From Aquatica leii (Eukaryota; Arthropoda; Insecta; Coleoptera; Lampyridae), in contig CM069436.1 in assembly GCA_035610365.1 (NCBI GenBank), forward strand, positions 37,827,117-37,891,116: DNA of 64,000 bases, written 5' to 3'. This document shows, one piece after another, positions 45,401 through 54,640 of the stretch (the first letter of the stretch is position 1; the number at the start of each line of letters is the position of its first letter). A program made the translations under genes and the position numbers. The notes under the pieces were generated by a model. It worked only from the letters and a program-made list of their open reading frames with translations. It did not search any database and had not been told where the DNA came from.

Positions 45401-46479
45401 AATTGAAACTCTCTTATTTTAAACCAATTACAATTCCCCCGTTTTAAGTTGGAAAATTTAAACAGCTCTTTGTTAAAAACAAGAAGTTATTATGTAATGT
45501 ATAATGTACAAAGAAAGTACTTTTTTCTAGGACTCAGTACTATTCCTGGAATAATTGCGATCATTATTTTCTGTGTTCTTCCCGAAAGTCACATATGGTT
45601 GGTTAAACAAAACCGCAATGAAGAAGCAATGAAAGCATTAACATGGTTTCGAGCTAATAACGTAGAAGAGGCAATATACATTCCATCTTTAGCAACATAT
45701 TACTCACTTTTTTTTAATTTTAGGCGCAAAGCGAAATAAAACAAATCATTTCCAGATTTGAGCATCAAAAAACCGAAGAAAAAATCAGCTATAAAATACT
45801 GTTTGTACCTCAAGTTTTAAAACCATTGTGCATAACGATTATTTTAAACGTATTACAAACACTGTCTGGTGTTTACATTGTTGTTTTTTACGCAGTCGAT
45901 ATTATTTCTGGTATTGGCATAGAAGATTTAGAAATAAGTGACATGCTTGTAGCTGTGATAACTGCATTAGTGAGAACGTTAGTTACGATAATATTTTGTG
46001 TTCTTTTAGTGTATATGAGTAGAAGAAGTTTTGCATTAGTTTCCGGTGTAAGCGGTACAGTATTTGCACTTATTTTAGGAACGTGTCTATATTTTAACAT
46101 AACAAATTATTTTATACAAGTTTGTTTAGTTACCTACGTAGCAGCTACTGTAGGTCTTCTATTATTACCAGGAATAATGTTAGGTGAACTGTTTCCCATA
46201 AAAGCACGAGGTGTCGCTGGAGGTTTAAGTCATACCATATACAGTCTATCAACTTTTGGTGTTGCTAAAGCGTATCCGTTCTTTAAAGAATATCTTAAAA
46301 TGTATGGAATGTTTTGGTTATTTAGTTTGTCGTCGTTTTTACTTAGTCTAATAGCGTACCTTGTGTTACCAGAAACAAGAAACAAAACGCTTCTTGAAAT
46401 AGAAGATTACTTCTTAGAAAAAAATCTATTTTGGATGAATAGAAAACATAAAACAATTTCTAAGGAAAATGTCGTTTAA
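30433..46479 (+). CDS. Tret1-like: Facilitated trehalose/sugar transporter, Tret1-like, seven exons
   Basis: Twelve-helix major facilitator superfamily sugar uniporter, expected in the plasma membrane. Exons: 30433-30446, 30493-30559, 30612-30747, 30794-31002, 31053-31182, 45531-45670, 45724-46479; spliced length 483 codons, normal for the family. Phases agree at every junction. Motifs in order: [14 protein letters not shown] (helix 1), DKIGRV (loop 2, where DxxGRR is usual), [24 protein letters not shown] (central PESPRWL-type), [13 protein letters not shown] (helix 7), [14 protein letters not shown] and [16 protein letters not shown] (PETKG-type end). Introns 1-4 are 46-52 bp; intron 5 is 14.3 kb and full of transposons; intron 6 is 53 bp and seems to use a GC donor. 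Exons 1-5 are closely repeated at 59316-60076. The exact sugar is unknown. Confidence 0.88.
31400..31431 (-). ncRNA. Hammerhead-ribozyme-like motif in Penelope pLTR copy (inverted)
   Basis: On the minus strand CTGATGA (31431-31425) is followed by a stem-II candidate (GCCC ... GGGC) and then GAAAC (about 31404-31400), the two conserved core boxes in the right order and spacing. Hammerhead motifs are known in the terminal repeats of Penelope-like elements. Stem III and the cleavage site were not folded. Confidence 0.5.
31854..31885 (+). ncRNA. Hammerhead-ribozyme-like motif in Penelope pLTR copy (direct)
   Basis: CTGATGA (31854-31860), a 20-base stem-II region and GAAAC (31881-31885) repeat the pattern of the inverted copy. 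The downstream GGCAACTTTRGTTACAACA is shared too. Stem II is less well paired than in the other copy, so activity is doubtful. Confidence 0.45.
33236..35513 (-). mobile_element. MULE (Mutator-like element), 2278 bp, 9-bp target duplication
   Basis: The 9-bp GTATTGCGT lies exactly at both borders (33227-33235 and 35514-35522), as expected for Mutator-like elements. Terminal inverted repeats of about 135-150 bp (33236-33370, 35364-35513) are built from tandem TTGTCGGGGAA-type units with seven to nine copies of the CGAC core. The internal transposase is on the minus strand. Inserted in intron 5 of the transporter, inside another unclassified repeat. Confidence 0.92.
33583..34967 (-). pseudogene. 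MULE transposase with FLYWCH-type zinc finger
   Basis: Starts at ATG 34967 ([13 protein letters not shown]). A FLYWCH-like finger follows: [17 protein letters not shown] ... GEHNH. The MULE transposase domain has ADGTF (first aspartate, about 34410), [13 protein letters not shown] (second, about 34220) and a [12 protein letters not shown] histidine/cysteine motif (about 34155). A C-terminal region (33999-33583) contains [12 protein letters not shown]. Two frameshifts are seen, near 34905 after the first 25 residues and near 34050 before [10 protein letters not shown]. Otherwise well preserved. Confidence 0.88.
35514..35819. other. Remainder of the unclassified repeat that hosts the MULE
   Basis: Sequence just outside the MULE (about 33090-33235 and 35523-35590) seems to be one former unit split by the insertion. 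No coding potential is recognised. Confidence 0.3.
35820..35975 (+). mobile_element. LINE 3'-end fragment with (TAGA)n tail
   Basis: A short plus-strand frame ends [20 protein letters not shown] followed by a stop and, soon after, a TAGATAGATAG tail (about 35955-35971). A basic C-terminus followed by a simple-repeat tail is typical of 5'-truncated non-LTR elements. No further domain is present, so the call is tentative. Confidence 0.4.
35976..37257. other. AT-rich intronic DNA
   Basis: No gene recognised. A short perfect hairpin, TCACCAGTGAGG ... CCTCACTGGTGA, lies at about 37228-37261. A GCTCGTTTTACTCGCTC word at about 36403-36420 belongs to the recurrent palindrome-loop class. Confidence 0.3.
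37258..37415 (-). repeat. Direct repeat A of the CsRn1-like pol 3' end
   Basis: This 158-bp block recurs at about 41700-41855 in the same orientation with about 90% identity, from ACATTTGGAAACATTAATTG to GGTGTGTTCAT. It contains the end of the pol frame and what follows it. Confidence 0.8.
37396..41621 (-). pseudogene. Ty3/Gypsy retrotransposon, CsRn1-like: gag, protease, RT/RNase H, integrase
   Basis: Minus strand. Gag (from ATG 41621) has [20 protein letters not shown], a hallmark of the CsRn1 group, and a CHCC-type finger ([14 protein letters not shown], about 40870), in place of the usual zinc knuckle. The protease has [14 protein letters not shown] (about 40735) and [13 protein letters not shown]. 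The reverse transcriptase (39365-) has [25 protein letters not shown], the catalytic [10 protein letters not shown] (about 39000) and VKFLGFSI; RNase H starts [12 protein letters not shown], then is scrambled. The integrase has [18 protein letters not shown] (D), [11 protein letters not shown] (D), an in-frame stop, and [12 protein letters not shown] (E). A solo LTR splits pol at 39380-40235. Own LTRs not identified. Confidence 0.88.
39380..40235 (-). mobile_element. Solo LTR (about 856 bp) inserted in the CsRn1-like pol
   Basis: The insert begins TGTAAC and ends GTTACA (plus-strand coordinates), so it has TG...CA termini. It sits between the protease-side tail (DRYKTA) and the RT-side VKAEFDNF, with flanks AACT/AGCT that could be a worn 4-bp target duplication. 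Read on the minus strand it has a TATA-like GATATAAAAGCGG (about 40080) and AATAAA (about 39880), the expected LTR order. Two copies of ACTAAGGTACTCTACGAACA lie inside. The ends are inferred. Confidence 0.6.
41697..41880 (-). repeat. Direct repeat B of the CsRn1-like pol 3' end
   Basis: Second copy of the 37258-37415 block, extended by a GCGGGAGCTCTACTTTAATG piece that matches a part of pol at about 37625-37643. Relative to the left copy, the sequence between them (about 200 bp) has been deleted. It lies directly upstream of gag, where the 5' LTR should be. Confidence 0.75.
41881..42059. other. Spacer/3' region of the second Penelope-like element
   Basis: Two near-identical copies of CACCTTACTATGTGAGCAC (about 41909-41928 and 41943-41962) form a short direct repeat. 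It is probably part of the terminal region of the Penelope-like element transcribed from the right. Confidence 0.4.
42876..43164. mobile_element. hAT-type MITE (289 bp) with poly-C tracts
   Basis: The ends CAGGCGCGGCTTTAG and the complement of CAGGCGCGCCTCCAG are inverted. The 8-bp flanks GAAAAAGT and GAAAAGGT match at 7 of 8 positions. Runs of 13-14 C (about 42913 and 43101) lie near both ends, giving G/C-rich shoulders around an AT-rich core. No coding sequence. Confidence 0.8.
43555..44605 (-). mobile_element. Solo-LTR-like insertion (about 1.05 kb) in Penelope-like element B
   Basis: On the minus strand it starts TGTTACAAGC and ends TTTATCA, giving TG...CA termini. It separates VSFDV from the next RT residues. 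Flanks GACGT/ATCGT agree in 3 of 5 positions only, so the target duplication is weak. It has a 3-unit tandem repeat inside and no coding frame. Confidence 0.5.
44100..44380. repeat. Tandem repeat, about 99-bp unit, nearly three copies
   Basis: Units start at 44100, 44199 and 44297 with ATGAATNGAGAAATT and share CTACGTT-like and TATACTTGTTA segments. The last unit is shortened. It is likely a feature of the LTR-like insertion. Confidence 0.7.
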
Positions 46480-46660
46480 TGAAATAGTTTACTGTACAGT
46501 TTTTCGTTTAAAACCAATCTTTAAAGAAATTGTTTTCTACAGTTAAAACGGAACATTCGCTTTATCATGTAACGTTATTCGTTTATAAATTTTATTTGTG
46601 ACTATGTAAAAAAGTAGCCGGTAAGTTTAAAAAATTGTATTCAATAAATTTTACATTTTT
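46480..46660 (+). other. 3' UTR of the Tret1-like gene with poly(A) signal
   Basis: AT-rich sequence follows the stop. AATAAA at 46643-46648, about 165 bp downstream and followed by T-rich DNA, is the likely polyadenylation signal. Confidence 0.6.
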
Positions 46661-47414
46661 TTTATTTGTGTAGAGGTTTTTATGCTTTTTTTTGTAAAAA
46701 TAAATATAGTGTTAACATTTAACGATTTAGCATAACATGCAGTTCAATCAAAATTTAAAAAAATGGAAGGGTACTTATTGCAAACAGATATTGCAATTTA
46801 TATGAATCGGCAATGCACATTTCTTAAGAATTATATACTATACTTTAGTATATTGCGACTATATATTTAATTATGAATAAAAGTCAAATAAAAGGTAAAT
46901 TTTGTGTTGCTAATACGTGTGGTAATACCTAAAATGACAATTAAAAAATTATATAAGGGAAAGTGTTGTACCTTGGGACGCATGTACCTTAAAACAAAAC
47001 AAAAATATTGACCATCTGTGATCGCAGACGCGAAATTCTTGGAATGAACCTTCAGTTGGCAACACGATTGCCAGTCATAAACGGTGAATCAAAGATATTT
47101 TGTATTTCTATTACAACTAAATTATTGATTGTATTACAGATCAATTTAATCATTTTGTGTAAACTGAATCAGGTGTGTAGATACTTCTGTGCTTAATGAT
47201 TATATCAAAAATAATAAATCCGTAATCCTCAAAAATATATTAGAAAAATGCAATTTTTGTGCATAACTTGTACCTTGGGACAGGATTTTGCATGTACCTC
47301 TGGACTGTACATGCATGTACAGTTTTGGGTAAATTATCATTAAAAATGTTTTTGATTTGTTTATATACTCGAACAGCACATAGTCATTTTAAATATATCT
47401 CAAAGAAGTCAAGC
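46661..47414. other. Intergenic DNA
   Basis: No gene recognised. GTACCTTGGGAC occurs twice (about 46969 and 47270), each with GTACCT nearby, suggesting a minor repeat. Confidence 0.3.
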
Positions 47415-47545
47415 CAAGATATTAAAGACATCTTGCAGACATCTCATTACGCCTTTAGACATCTTTAAGACATATTGAAGACGTCGAATGTTAATAAACT
47501 GTACATCTTGAAGACATCTTAGTTAGACATCTTTAGGATATCTCC
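47415..47545. repeat. Degenerate AGACATCTT/AAGATGTCT array
   Basis: About eight interspersed words related to AGACATCTT or its partial complement occur within 130 bp. A related array with AGACGTCTT lies at 49868-50010. Confidence 0.55.
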
Positions 47546-49867
47546 TCAGAACACGTTTAAAACCAAAAATATTTTTGGTAAAGCTGTACATGCAATAAAA
47601 CACATTTTTATTGTAAGTCATACTTTTTTTTAATAAGAGAAGTTCTTCTATTGGAGGCTGTTTTCACGCAGTTCTTGATCAAAATTTCAGTCTCTTTGTG
47701 TGATTTGCACAACCCGGTTTGTTCAACGGTACCTATAAACTACATTTTAGTTTAATCTAAATTAGAGAATATGCCAATTTGTATAATACAGTTTTTTTTA
47801 TATAGATTGGACGACTATTTTATTGATTTATATGTCTAAACTGTATACATATATATAAATTACATCTTAGCTGACATAATTAAATCAGAGAAAATAATTT
47901 TTCAGTTTCAATTTTATATTTTATTTACGAATTAAAACTTTTGAAATATCTGAATTACAAAACGGCCTATTTCCCTTTCTTCCTATTCAGCTGTACCTGA
48001 GAGTATAATCATTTGTCATTATGAGACTCAGCGCCCTTTTAAAAAAATCATAACTTGATGATCCTTTTAGTTTGGATAACTCAGTAACCTAAAAAAAATA
48101 AAACGTTTAATTGTTTTGAATTTCAAACACAAGTACAAAATTGTTAGCAGTACCAATAGCTAACATGAAAATAACTGTGTATGATAAATTATTTTACTCT
48201 TTGAAGTAATCATCTTTTATTTTTATGACATTAAAACATTTATTTATTATAGGCGTGAGGGTGAGTATCCACTTACAGCATTTTTAAAATCAGTTTCATT
48301 ATCAAGTATTTTTTATAAATTCTGAAACTCCTCTTTGTTTATGAGAAAATTTATTCCTGGTAAATTAAATAAACTTCTAGTAATATGTTCCTATTTATTT
48401 AGCCTGAATTGTTCCATCAATGTTTTTTTTAACTTCTTAACCTCTGAGAGATCCGCTACCAGTCTTCGTAAAATGTGATTTTGTTACATTAAGCTTTAGA
48501 AATTGAACTGAAATTAAACAAAAAAATTTTGTACTATATACGTATACAATGCAAGAAAACTATACACAAATATACGTTGTTTCAAATATTTGCTATTTTG
48601 ATTCCTTTTATATTTATGAATATGATAGTATTAATGATCATTTTTACTAATAAATTTAACTTACCATTGCTTTTGTTGTTACATGGATAACAACTCCATA
48701 ATAATGGTCCAGTTTGCTCTTGTTTGGTTACAGGCATTGTCTTTTTAGATGACTATGTAATAGAGCATGACAAAATTTTACCCTCCTCTAAAAAAATATT
48801 TGACAATAAATTAATGTAAGTTACTAGTCGTCGAAAGTTTTATAGCATAGCTGCTAACTCATTATGTTACCTTCCACGTTTTTTAAGTATATTACTATAA
48901 ATAATTGTTAATTTTCACTTTTATGTCTATTTTTAGCTAATTGTAAAATATATTCGTACTTTCAACTAATAGTGTTAATAAAGGTTTTACATCGTGATAT
49001 TTAACAAAATGATCAAATAAATACCACAGTAAATACACCCCAGACAATGTTAATCAGACTAAACAATGCCATTTACATGTCTAATGTCTGGTAATTAAAA
49101 ATTAAAAACAGAACCATATTTTAGTAGAAGTTTCTACGAGTTACATTAGTATCATAGTTTCATTCTGGATAATTCTTGTGTTATCGTTATTAAACAAGCT
49201 AAGCTTTTATCACTCTTTGCATTGGAATATTATCTCAGGCTCTGAAGATCTCCGCAGCTACGTGTGACGAAAGTTCAGCATGTTTGATAACGACAACAAG
49301 AGAATTGAAAATTCTAATAGAACCACGTGGTACTAATAGTAACGGTCAATACTAACCAACTGTTAATTTTTTTTTTTAATTTTTAGTAGGTGACGTTACC
49401 ACTTCATCATTTATTGAATCCTCGCGTTTTAGTCACTGGTATCCTAAAAATAATATGAAATTTTTATATTTTGAACAAATAAAATATTAAATATTTATCA
49501 AATATAGCATTCTTAAAGAATTTAACTTTGTTTATAAACTAGCACGTTTGCAGATTGTAATTGCTGTATGCAATTTAGATTATGAAAATACCAACTGCAA
49601 ATAGATAAAGATTACACCGCACACCAACTTTCTTATCCTGTACTGTACCAATCGATTTATCCAAAGTTAAATCCTATGACCCATTGTAAATACAATTCTG
49701 CCAGCCGCAGCAGTAACAACAATAAATTCTAAAAGTTTCCGTAGTCTATCTTAAAAACACTAAAATTCTTTTTTGCCAAACGTTAAAATAATATAATACA
49801 CCTACCGACAAAGGCTACAACATACTTTTTGAAGATTTAGGAAGAAAGCATTGAAAAATTTTAAAAC
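47546..49867. other. Intergenic AT-rich DNA
   Basis: No supported gene, RNA or repeat. Confidence 0.3.
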
Positions 49868-50010
49868 AAATATCTTTAAACCGTCTTAAGTCAGACGTCT
49901 TTAAGATGCCTGACAGTAGATATCGTTAAGACGTCTTTTTTAGAGCCACAGACCTTCAAACATGAAACAGACATAAAACAAGCGTCTTGGAGATGTTGTG
50001 TGCTGGCTGG
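49868..50010. repeat. Degenerate AGACGTCTT array ending in GTGTGCTGGCTGGG
   Basis: Words such as CAGACGTCTTTAAGATG and TTAAGACGTCTT repeat with small changes and end at GTGTGCTGGCTGGG. Same theme as 47415-47545; the two could be termini or internal repeats of one old element about 2.6 kb long. Confidence 0.5.
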
Positions 50011-50029
50011 GTAGGTAGACTAGAAAACC

Positions 50030-52153
50030 GGCAAAAAAATAGAAGCTGTTAATGAAGATGGTCTTCAAGAAGCAGTAAATGATGTCTTAGTTAATCACAT
50101 AATCATCAGAGAAGCATGTAGGCTGCATAATATCAGCAAATTAGCCTTTCATATAAAATTACACCGCAAATCTAGAAGTCAAACTTTGAAATACTCAGCA
50201 ACAAATGGTAAATATTTACAAAAAAAGAGTAGTGGAGTATTTGGAATTTTTACCTAGGTTTAACTATGGTTTAAATAAACAAGAAATCCGCATATTAGCT
50301 TACCAATATGCAAATAGCAAAAAACTCCTGATAAATCGAAAGAAAAGAAGAAGGCAGGCAGAGGGTGGCTTTGGTGGTTCTTATAACGTCAAACAAGGTT
50401 ATTACTGAGAAAACCAGAGGCAACCACTCTATTTCGTTCAACAAGTTTCAACAAAAAAAATATTGTCAACAAAGATACAAATTTACACCAAATAACATAT
50501 ACAAAGTCAACGAGGTTAGTAATACGACTGTTCATGTTCCATCGCGTATCAAAGCTCCCAGAGGAATAAAGCAACTTAGGTGCATGCCTTCTGGCAAACG
50601 TGGTATCAATATAACTATGATTGCTGGTATCAGCGCTGTAGGAAACCAATGCTAATTTTTCCTCGCGTCCATTTTAAACAACATACGTTGAATGTCCCTC
50701 TCCTCCATCCCAGGAACTGTCGGTGCTGCAAACCCGTCAGGTTAGTCCAACGAAGAAAAATTCCTTAAGTACATGCAACATTTCATTTCGTCGAACATGT
50801 TAAGCTAAGTAAAAAGAATCCGGTCTTGTTAGTATTTGACAACCATGACAGTCGCATTTTCATTTTATTGATTGATCTGGCAAAATCCCATGATATGGTA
50901 TTACTTACATTCCCACTTCATACTTCCCATAAGTTGCAACCACTAGACCGAACAGCTTTTGGTTGTTATAAGACTTACTACAACCAATAATGAATGGATG
51001 TTTTAAAATCCGGGAAAACCTATTTCGTTTTACCAAATCGCCGAAATAGTTGGAAAAGCTTACTCAAGAGCATTTACTCAACAGAACATGTCAGCGAGAG
51101 ATCTAATGTGCTGATATGAAGAGTTAAAGTAACAAGTAAATGTATAATTATTACTGACCCCTACACAGCCTCATGTAGGTAAATTGTGGCTTGGATAGTC
51201 AGTAATGCAGTAGATACGATTTAAGAGGTATCAGTCCTGCACAGCCTCATACAGGTAATTATGGCTTGGTCCACTGATACGTTAAACCGTCGAAGTAAAG
51301 GAAGTACAATTTAAGAGGTATCAGTGCTGCACAGCCTCATGCAGGTAATTATGGCTTGGTCCACTGATACTTTAAACTGTAGTAGTCGAGACAATCAAAA
51401 TACGGTTGTAAAATGACTGCTACTTTATTAACCTTATTTACAAGTATTTATACACATAAAAATGCTTAGCTCCACATTCAGCTATTTCATTGCTAGCCTA
51501 CATTATAAAATATTTGCTTATGTGTTATGGCATTGTAAAGAATTTGTTACTACACAATACATGTTGTGACATTGGAAAGAATGTGCTGATATACATTATA
51601 AGCATTGTATGGAATGTGTATAGGATTACATTACAATTACATTATTAAGTTTTAACTTAGAAATTTTATAATTTATATTTGTAAAATTTAGAGGTTTAGA
51701 TTAAATTTAAATAATTTATGTTTGTAGTTCAAACAGAACATTACAAAGGGATTCTTTGTAACGGGCATTTGCCCTTTCAATTTGGAAATACTTGATAATA
51801 ACAAATTCTTGAGTTTCACAGGCCGACCAAACCCTGACGCAGAAACGCTAGCAGCACGACAGTTGCCAAATAAAGATGAACCTGGACCATCCAATCCACC
51901 TCAAAATGTCATAAAACAAATTAATAATATTGTGAGCCCCCAAATGTTAAAACCGTATCCAAAAGCAGCACCAAGAAAATCCACAAGAGGCAAAAAAAAG
52001 TCAAGAATATTGACGGACACATCCAAAAAAACTAAATTAGAAATAAACTTTTTTAGAAAACAAGCCAAAAAATTTAAAACGAAAGGTTCTAAACTGAAAG
52101 TATTGCAAGAAGAATATTTCGACGACGACTATATTGAAATACCAGTATCTTAG
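50030..52153 (+). pseudogene. pogo/Tigger-type (DDE_1) transposase relic
   Basis: Broken plus-strand frames follow the pogo order. An N-terminal helix-turn-helix (EACRLHNISKLAFHIKLHRK, about 50113-50175) is followed by the CENP-B-like YGLNKQEIRILAYQYA (about 50260). The core has YKFTPNNIYKVNEVSNTTVH (about 50480, with the expected catalytic Asp of NLDET replaced), GKRGINITMIAGISAVGN, then frames with LIIDNH-like and LPPHTSHKLQPLD-like remnants, and EIVGKAYSRAFT. After an insertion (about 51110-51740) the C-terminal tail KSTRGKKKSRILTDTSKK follows (to 52153). Numerous stops; inactive. Confidence 0.82.
51153..51395. repeat. Tandem repeat, 90-bp unit, about 2.7 copies, with internal dyad
   Basis: ACAGCCTCAT recurs at 51165, 51241 and 51331; the last two units are spaced exactly 90 bp. 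Each full unit contains GGTATCAGT ... ACTGATAC flanking CTGCACAGCCTCATGCAGG and TTATGGCTTGG, an inverted pair that could form a stem. It sits in DNA inserted into the pogo transposase relic. Confidence 0.75.
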
Positions 52154-52521
52154 GTTAATGTTGATATCAACAATTACAGCTTCTGTAAAAAATTATACTA
52201 AATAATCCCAGTAAGTAAAAAAAATTTTAAGTTAGTAGTTTAGAGATAAAATTTTGAAAATGTATTAGTATTTTCAAAATTAATTGTATTGAAGTGCTTT
52301 CAGCGTGCTAAACGATTATAACAGAATTTTGTTAATCCATTTTTTTTTATTTTTTAAATTAAAAAAACTAAAAAAACACGCTTTTATAAATAACCGAACT
52401 AAAAAGAAGAAAATAATTTATAATTACAAACAAAATTATTAAATTCAGAGCAATAATATATAATTATAAACAAAATCACTAAATTCAGAGTTAAAAGCGT
52501 AGGGTGCATCTATAATCATTA
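52154..52521. other. AT-rich spacer
   Basis: No gene. AATTATAAACAAAATNA and ATTCAGAG occur twice (about 52430-52490). Confidence 0.3.
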
Positions 52522-54450
52522 TTGTTTAAGAAGCAGTGCTGGAAAAAGATCTGTGACGAACTCGATCAAGATATTTGGGGAAAAGGGTACCAGTTAATCT
52601 ATAAAAGGATAAGAAAAAAAACTATAATTGCCTTGGATAATAAAAAAATGATAGAAATAATACAAAAACAATTTCCCGAAGAAGATAAACTTAAAGAAAG
52701 GAACAGATATAAAAACCAGCTTTTGGATTTTGAACCAATATCTAGCACGGAGGTGGAAGAGGCAGCAAAAAGACTTGCTACGGGCAAAGCTCCAGGACCT
52801 GATGGAGTTACTGCCGAGGTGGTAAAAGTAGTGGTTATACAAAGAGCACAGACCTGGGCTAATGTGTTAAACTCGTGTGTCAGAGAAGGTAATTTTCCAC
52901 TGTGCTGGAAAAAAGCAAACCTAGTACTAATACTAAAGGGAGAGACGAGTTCGACATATAGACCTATTTGTCTGATAGACGCTGCGGGAAAGATATTGGA
53001 GAGGGTACTGGCCGAGCGCCTCAAACATAAAATTGATAAAAAGCTTGCTGACAACCAATTTGGCTTTAGAAAAAGGAGGTCAACAATAGACGCAATAAGA
53101 GTCGTGACGAAAGAAATAAAATAGGCCAACACATGGAGGACAAGGCAGGTTTGCCTAGTGATAGCAATAGATGTACAAAATGCCTTCAACTTGGCATCTA
53201 GACGACAAATAATGAAGGCACTAGTGGAAATGAAGATACCAGGATATCTAATAAATATACTACAGAACTACTTGATAGATAGAAGCATACAGATAAATGA
53301 CTCGAAGGGAAGAAATATAGTACACAAAGTAACCTCCGGGGTTCCACAAGGTTCGGTCCTTGGGCCAATCCTATGGAATGTCATGTACGACGAAATACTA
53401 AGATTAAGTATGCCAGATGGGGTTAAACTGATTGGCTTTGCAGATGATCTCACAATAGTTATAAGATCTAAACAGATACAAGAAGCAGTATATTGAGCAA
53501 AGATAGCAATGGAAACCATTAACACATGGATGACGGAAAACATACTAAAGCTGGTTCCAGAGAAAACAAAAGTAGGACTAATGACGGGGCAAAGAAGAAT
53601 CACAGCGTTAAATTCAGAACTACTAGGGCAAAAAATAATAACCCAGAAAAGTATCAAGGTCCTTGGTATAACCATTGATAAAAACCTCAGCTTCATTGAA
53701 CACGTCAAGACGATAACAGATAGGGCTCTTACAAAAGCAAACGCATTAAGGAGGATACTGCCAAATCATGGAGGTGCCAGATCATCAAAGAGGAAAGTTA
53801 TAGCACACGCGGTAGATTCAATCGTATTGTACGGAGCAGAGATTTGGCAGGAAGCAATCAAATTTGGAACTGTAAATAAACTATTAGATAAGGTGCAAAG
53901 AATCCTAGCAATAAGAATTAGTCGAGCTTACAGAACCGTAAACACACAAGACGTTATGGTGGTTGCTGGAATCCCACCGCTACAGATCCTGGCTAAAAAA
54001 AGAAAACATAAAATGGACACTAGTGCAACAATAGCGGAATGGCAGAAACAGTGGGAAGACAAAGAGTCATGGACAAAAAAACTGATTCCAAACATATACT
54101 CCTGGATACACAGAAAACACGGGGAACTGAGTTACTATACGGCGCAGCTGCTGACTGGGCACGGTGAAAATGGAGAATACTTACACAAAATTAAAAAAAA
54201 AGAAAATGACAACTGCGCGGATTGTAGTGAAAAGGATGATAAAGAACACGCGGTGTTTAAATGTAAAAGATGGAAGGAAGAAAGAAGGAAAATCGAAGAA
54301 AAGATAGGAGAAGAAATAAAAGCATCTAACATCATTAGCGTAATGTGCGAGAACGAGGATAAATGGAAAGAAATAGAAAGTTGGTACACAAAAATAATCA
54401 AGAAAAGAGAGGAGGAAGCAAGAAAGAGAGAAAAAGAGATAAGTAACTAA
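52522..54450 (+). pseudogene. R1-like LINE ORF2: reverse transcriptase and C-terminal zinc knuckle
   Basis: One continuous frame with just two stops (53122-53124 and 53494-53496). Motifs: ATGKAPGPDGVTAEV (about 52770), YRPICLIDAAGKILERV, NQFGFRKRRSTIDAI, VIAIDVQNAFNLA, GVPQGSVLGPILWN, the catalytic GFADDLTIVI (about 53430-53460), then the thumb (KVLGITIDKNLSF, YGAEIW). A CCHC-like motif, NCADCSEKDDKEHAVFKC (about 54210-54265), and a charged tail follow. The pattern (DGVTAE, GFADD, C-terminal CCHC) fits the R1 clade. Two stops in 1.9 kb make it one of the better preserved relics here. Confidence 0.9.
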
Positions 54451-54640
54451 GGAGACGGCTAATTGGCAAGCTAGCATAGCGAAGAATGCGAAAGTGGTAC
54501 CCTATGCTGGTGAAAAGGAGATGTGAGGAGAGGTTTTAGTGGGTAGGCCTTGCCAAGATGGCAAGGAGAATCTCACACACACCCGCAGAATGCGGGAAGC
54601 CAATAAATGGTTGTCCTCCTCCAAAAAAAAAAAAAAAATA
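52522..54640 (+). mobile_element. 5'-truncated R1-like LINE with poly(A) tail
   Basis: Reverse-transcriptase-to-3'-end portion of a non-LTR element, ending in a 3' UTR and an A-run at about 54625-54640. The endonuclease half is missing, so the copy is 5'-truncated, starting near 52525. Confidence 0.9.

Larger units (their letters stand above)
31183..45530 (+). other. Intron 5 of the Tret1-like gene, 14.3 kb, transposon-filled
   Basis: Exon 5 ends TTGCAG with donor GTAACT. Exon 6 starts after TTTTTTCTAG at 45530. Both halves join in frame at a Gly codon (G then GA). Inside are a Penelope-like element, a MULE, a LINE tail, a Gypsy element with a solo LTR, and a second Penelope-like element with two insertions. 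The other five introns are about 50 bp. Confidence 0.85.

Noticed and set aside
47008-47468. Two small plus-strand frames (62 and 69 codons).
   Set aside because: No recognisable domain; one overlaps a degenerate repeat array.
44100-51395. Regular short repeats that could suggest CRISPR-like arrays (44.1 and 51.2 kb).
   Set aside because: Only about three direct copies each, no distinct spacers, a eukaryotic context and no cas genes; ordinary tandem repeats.
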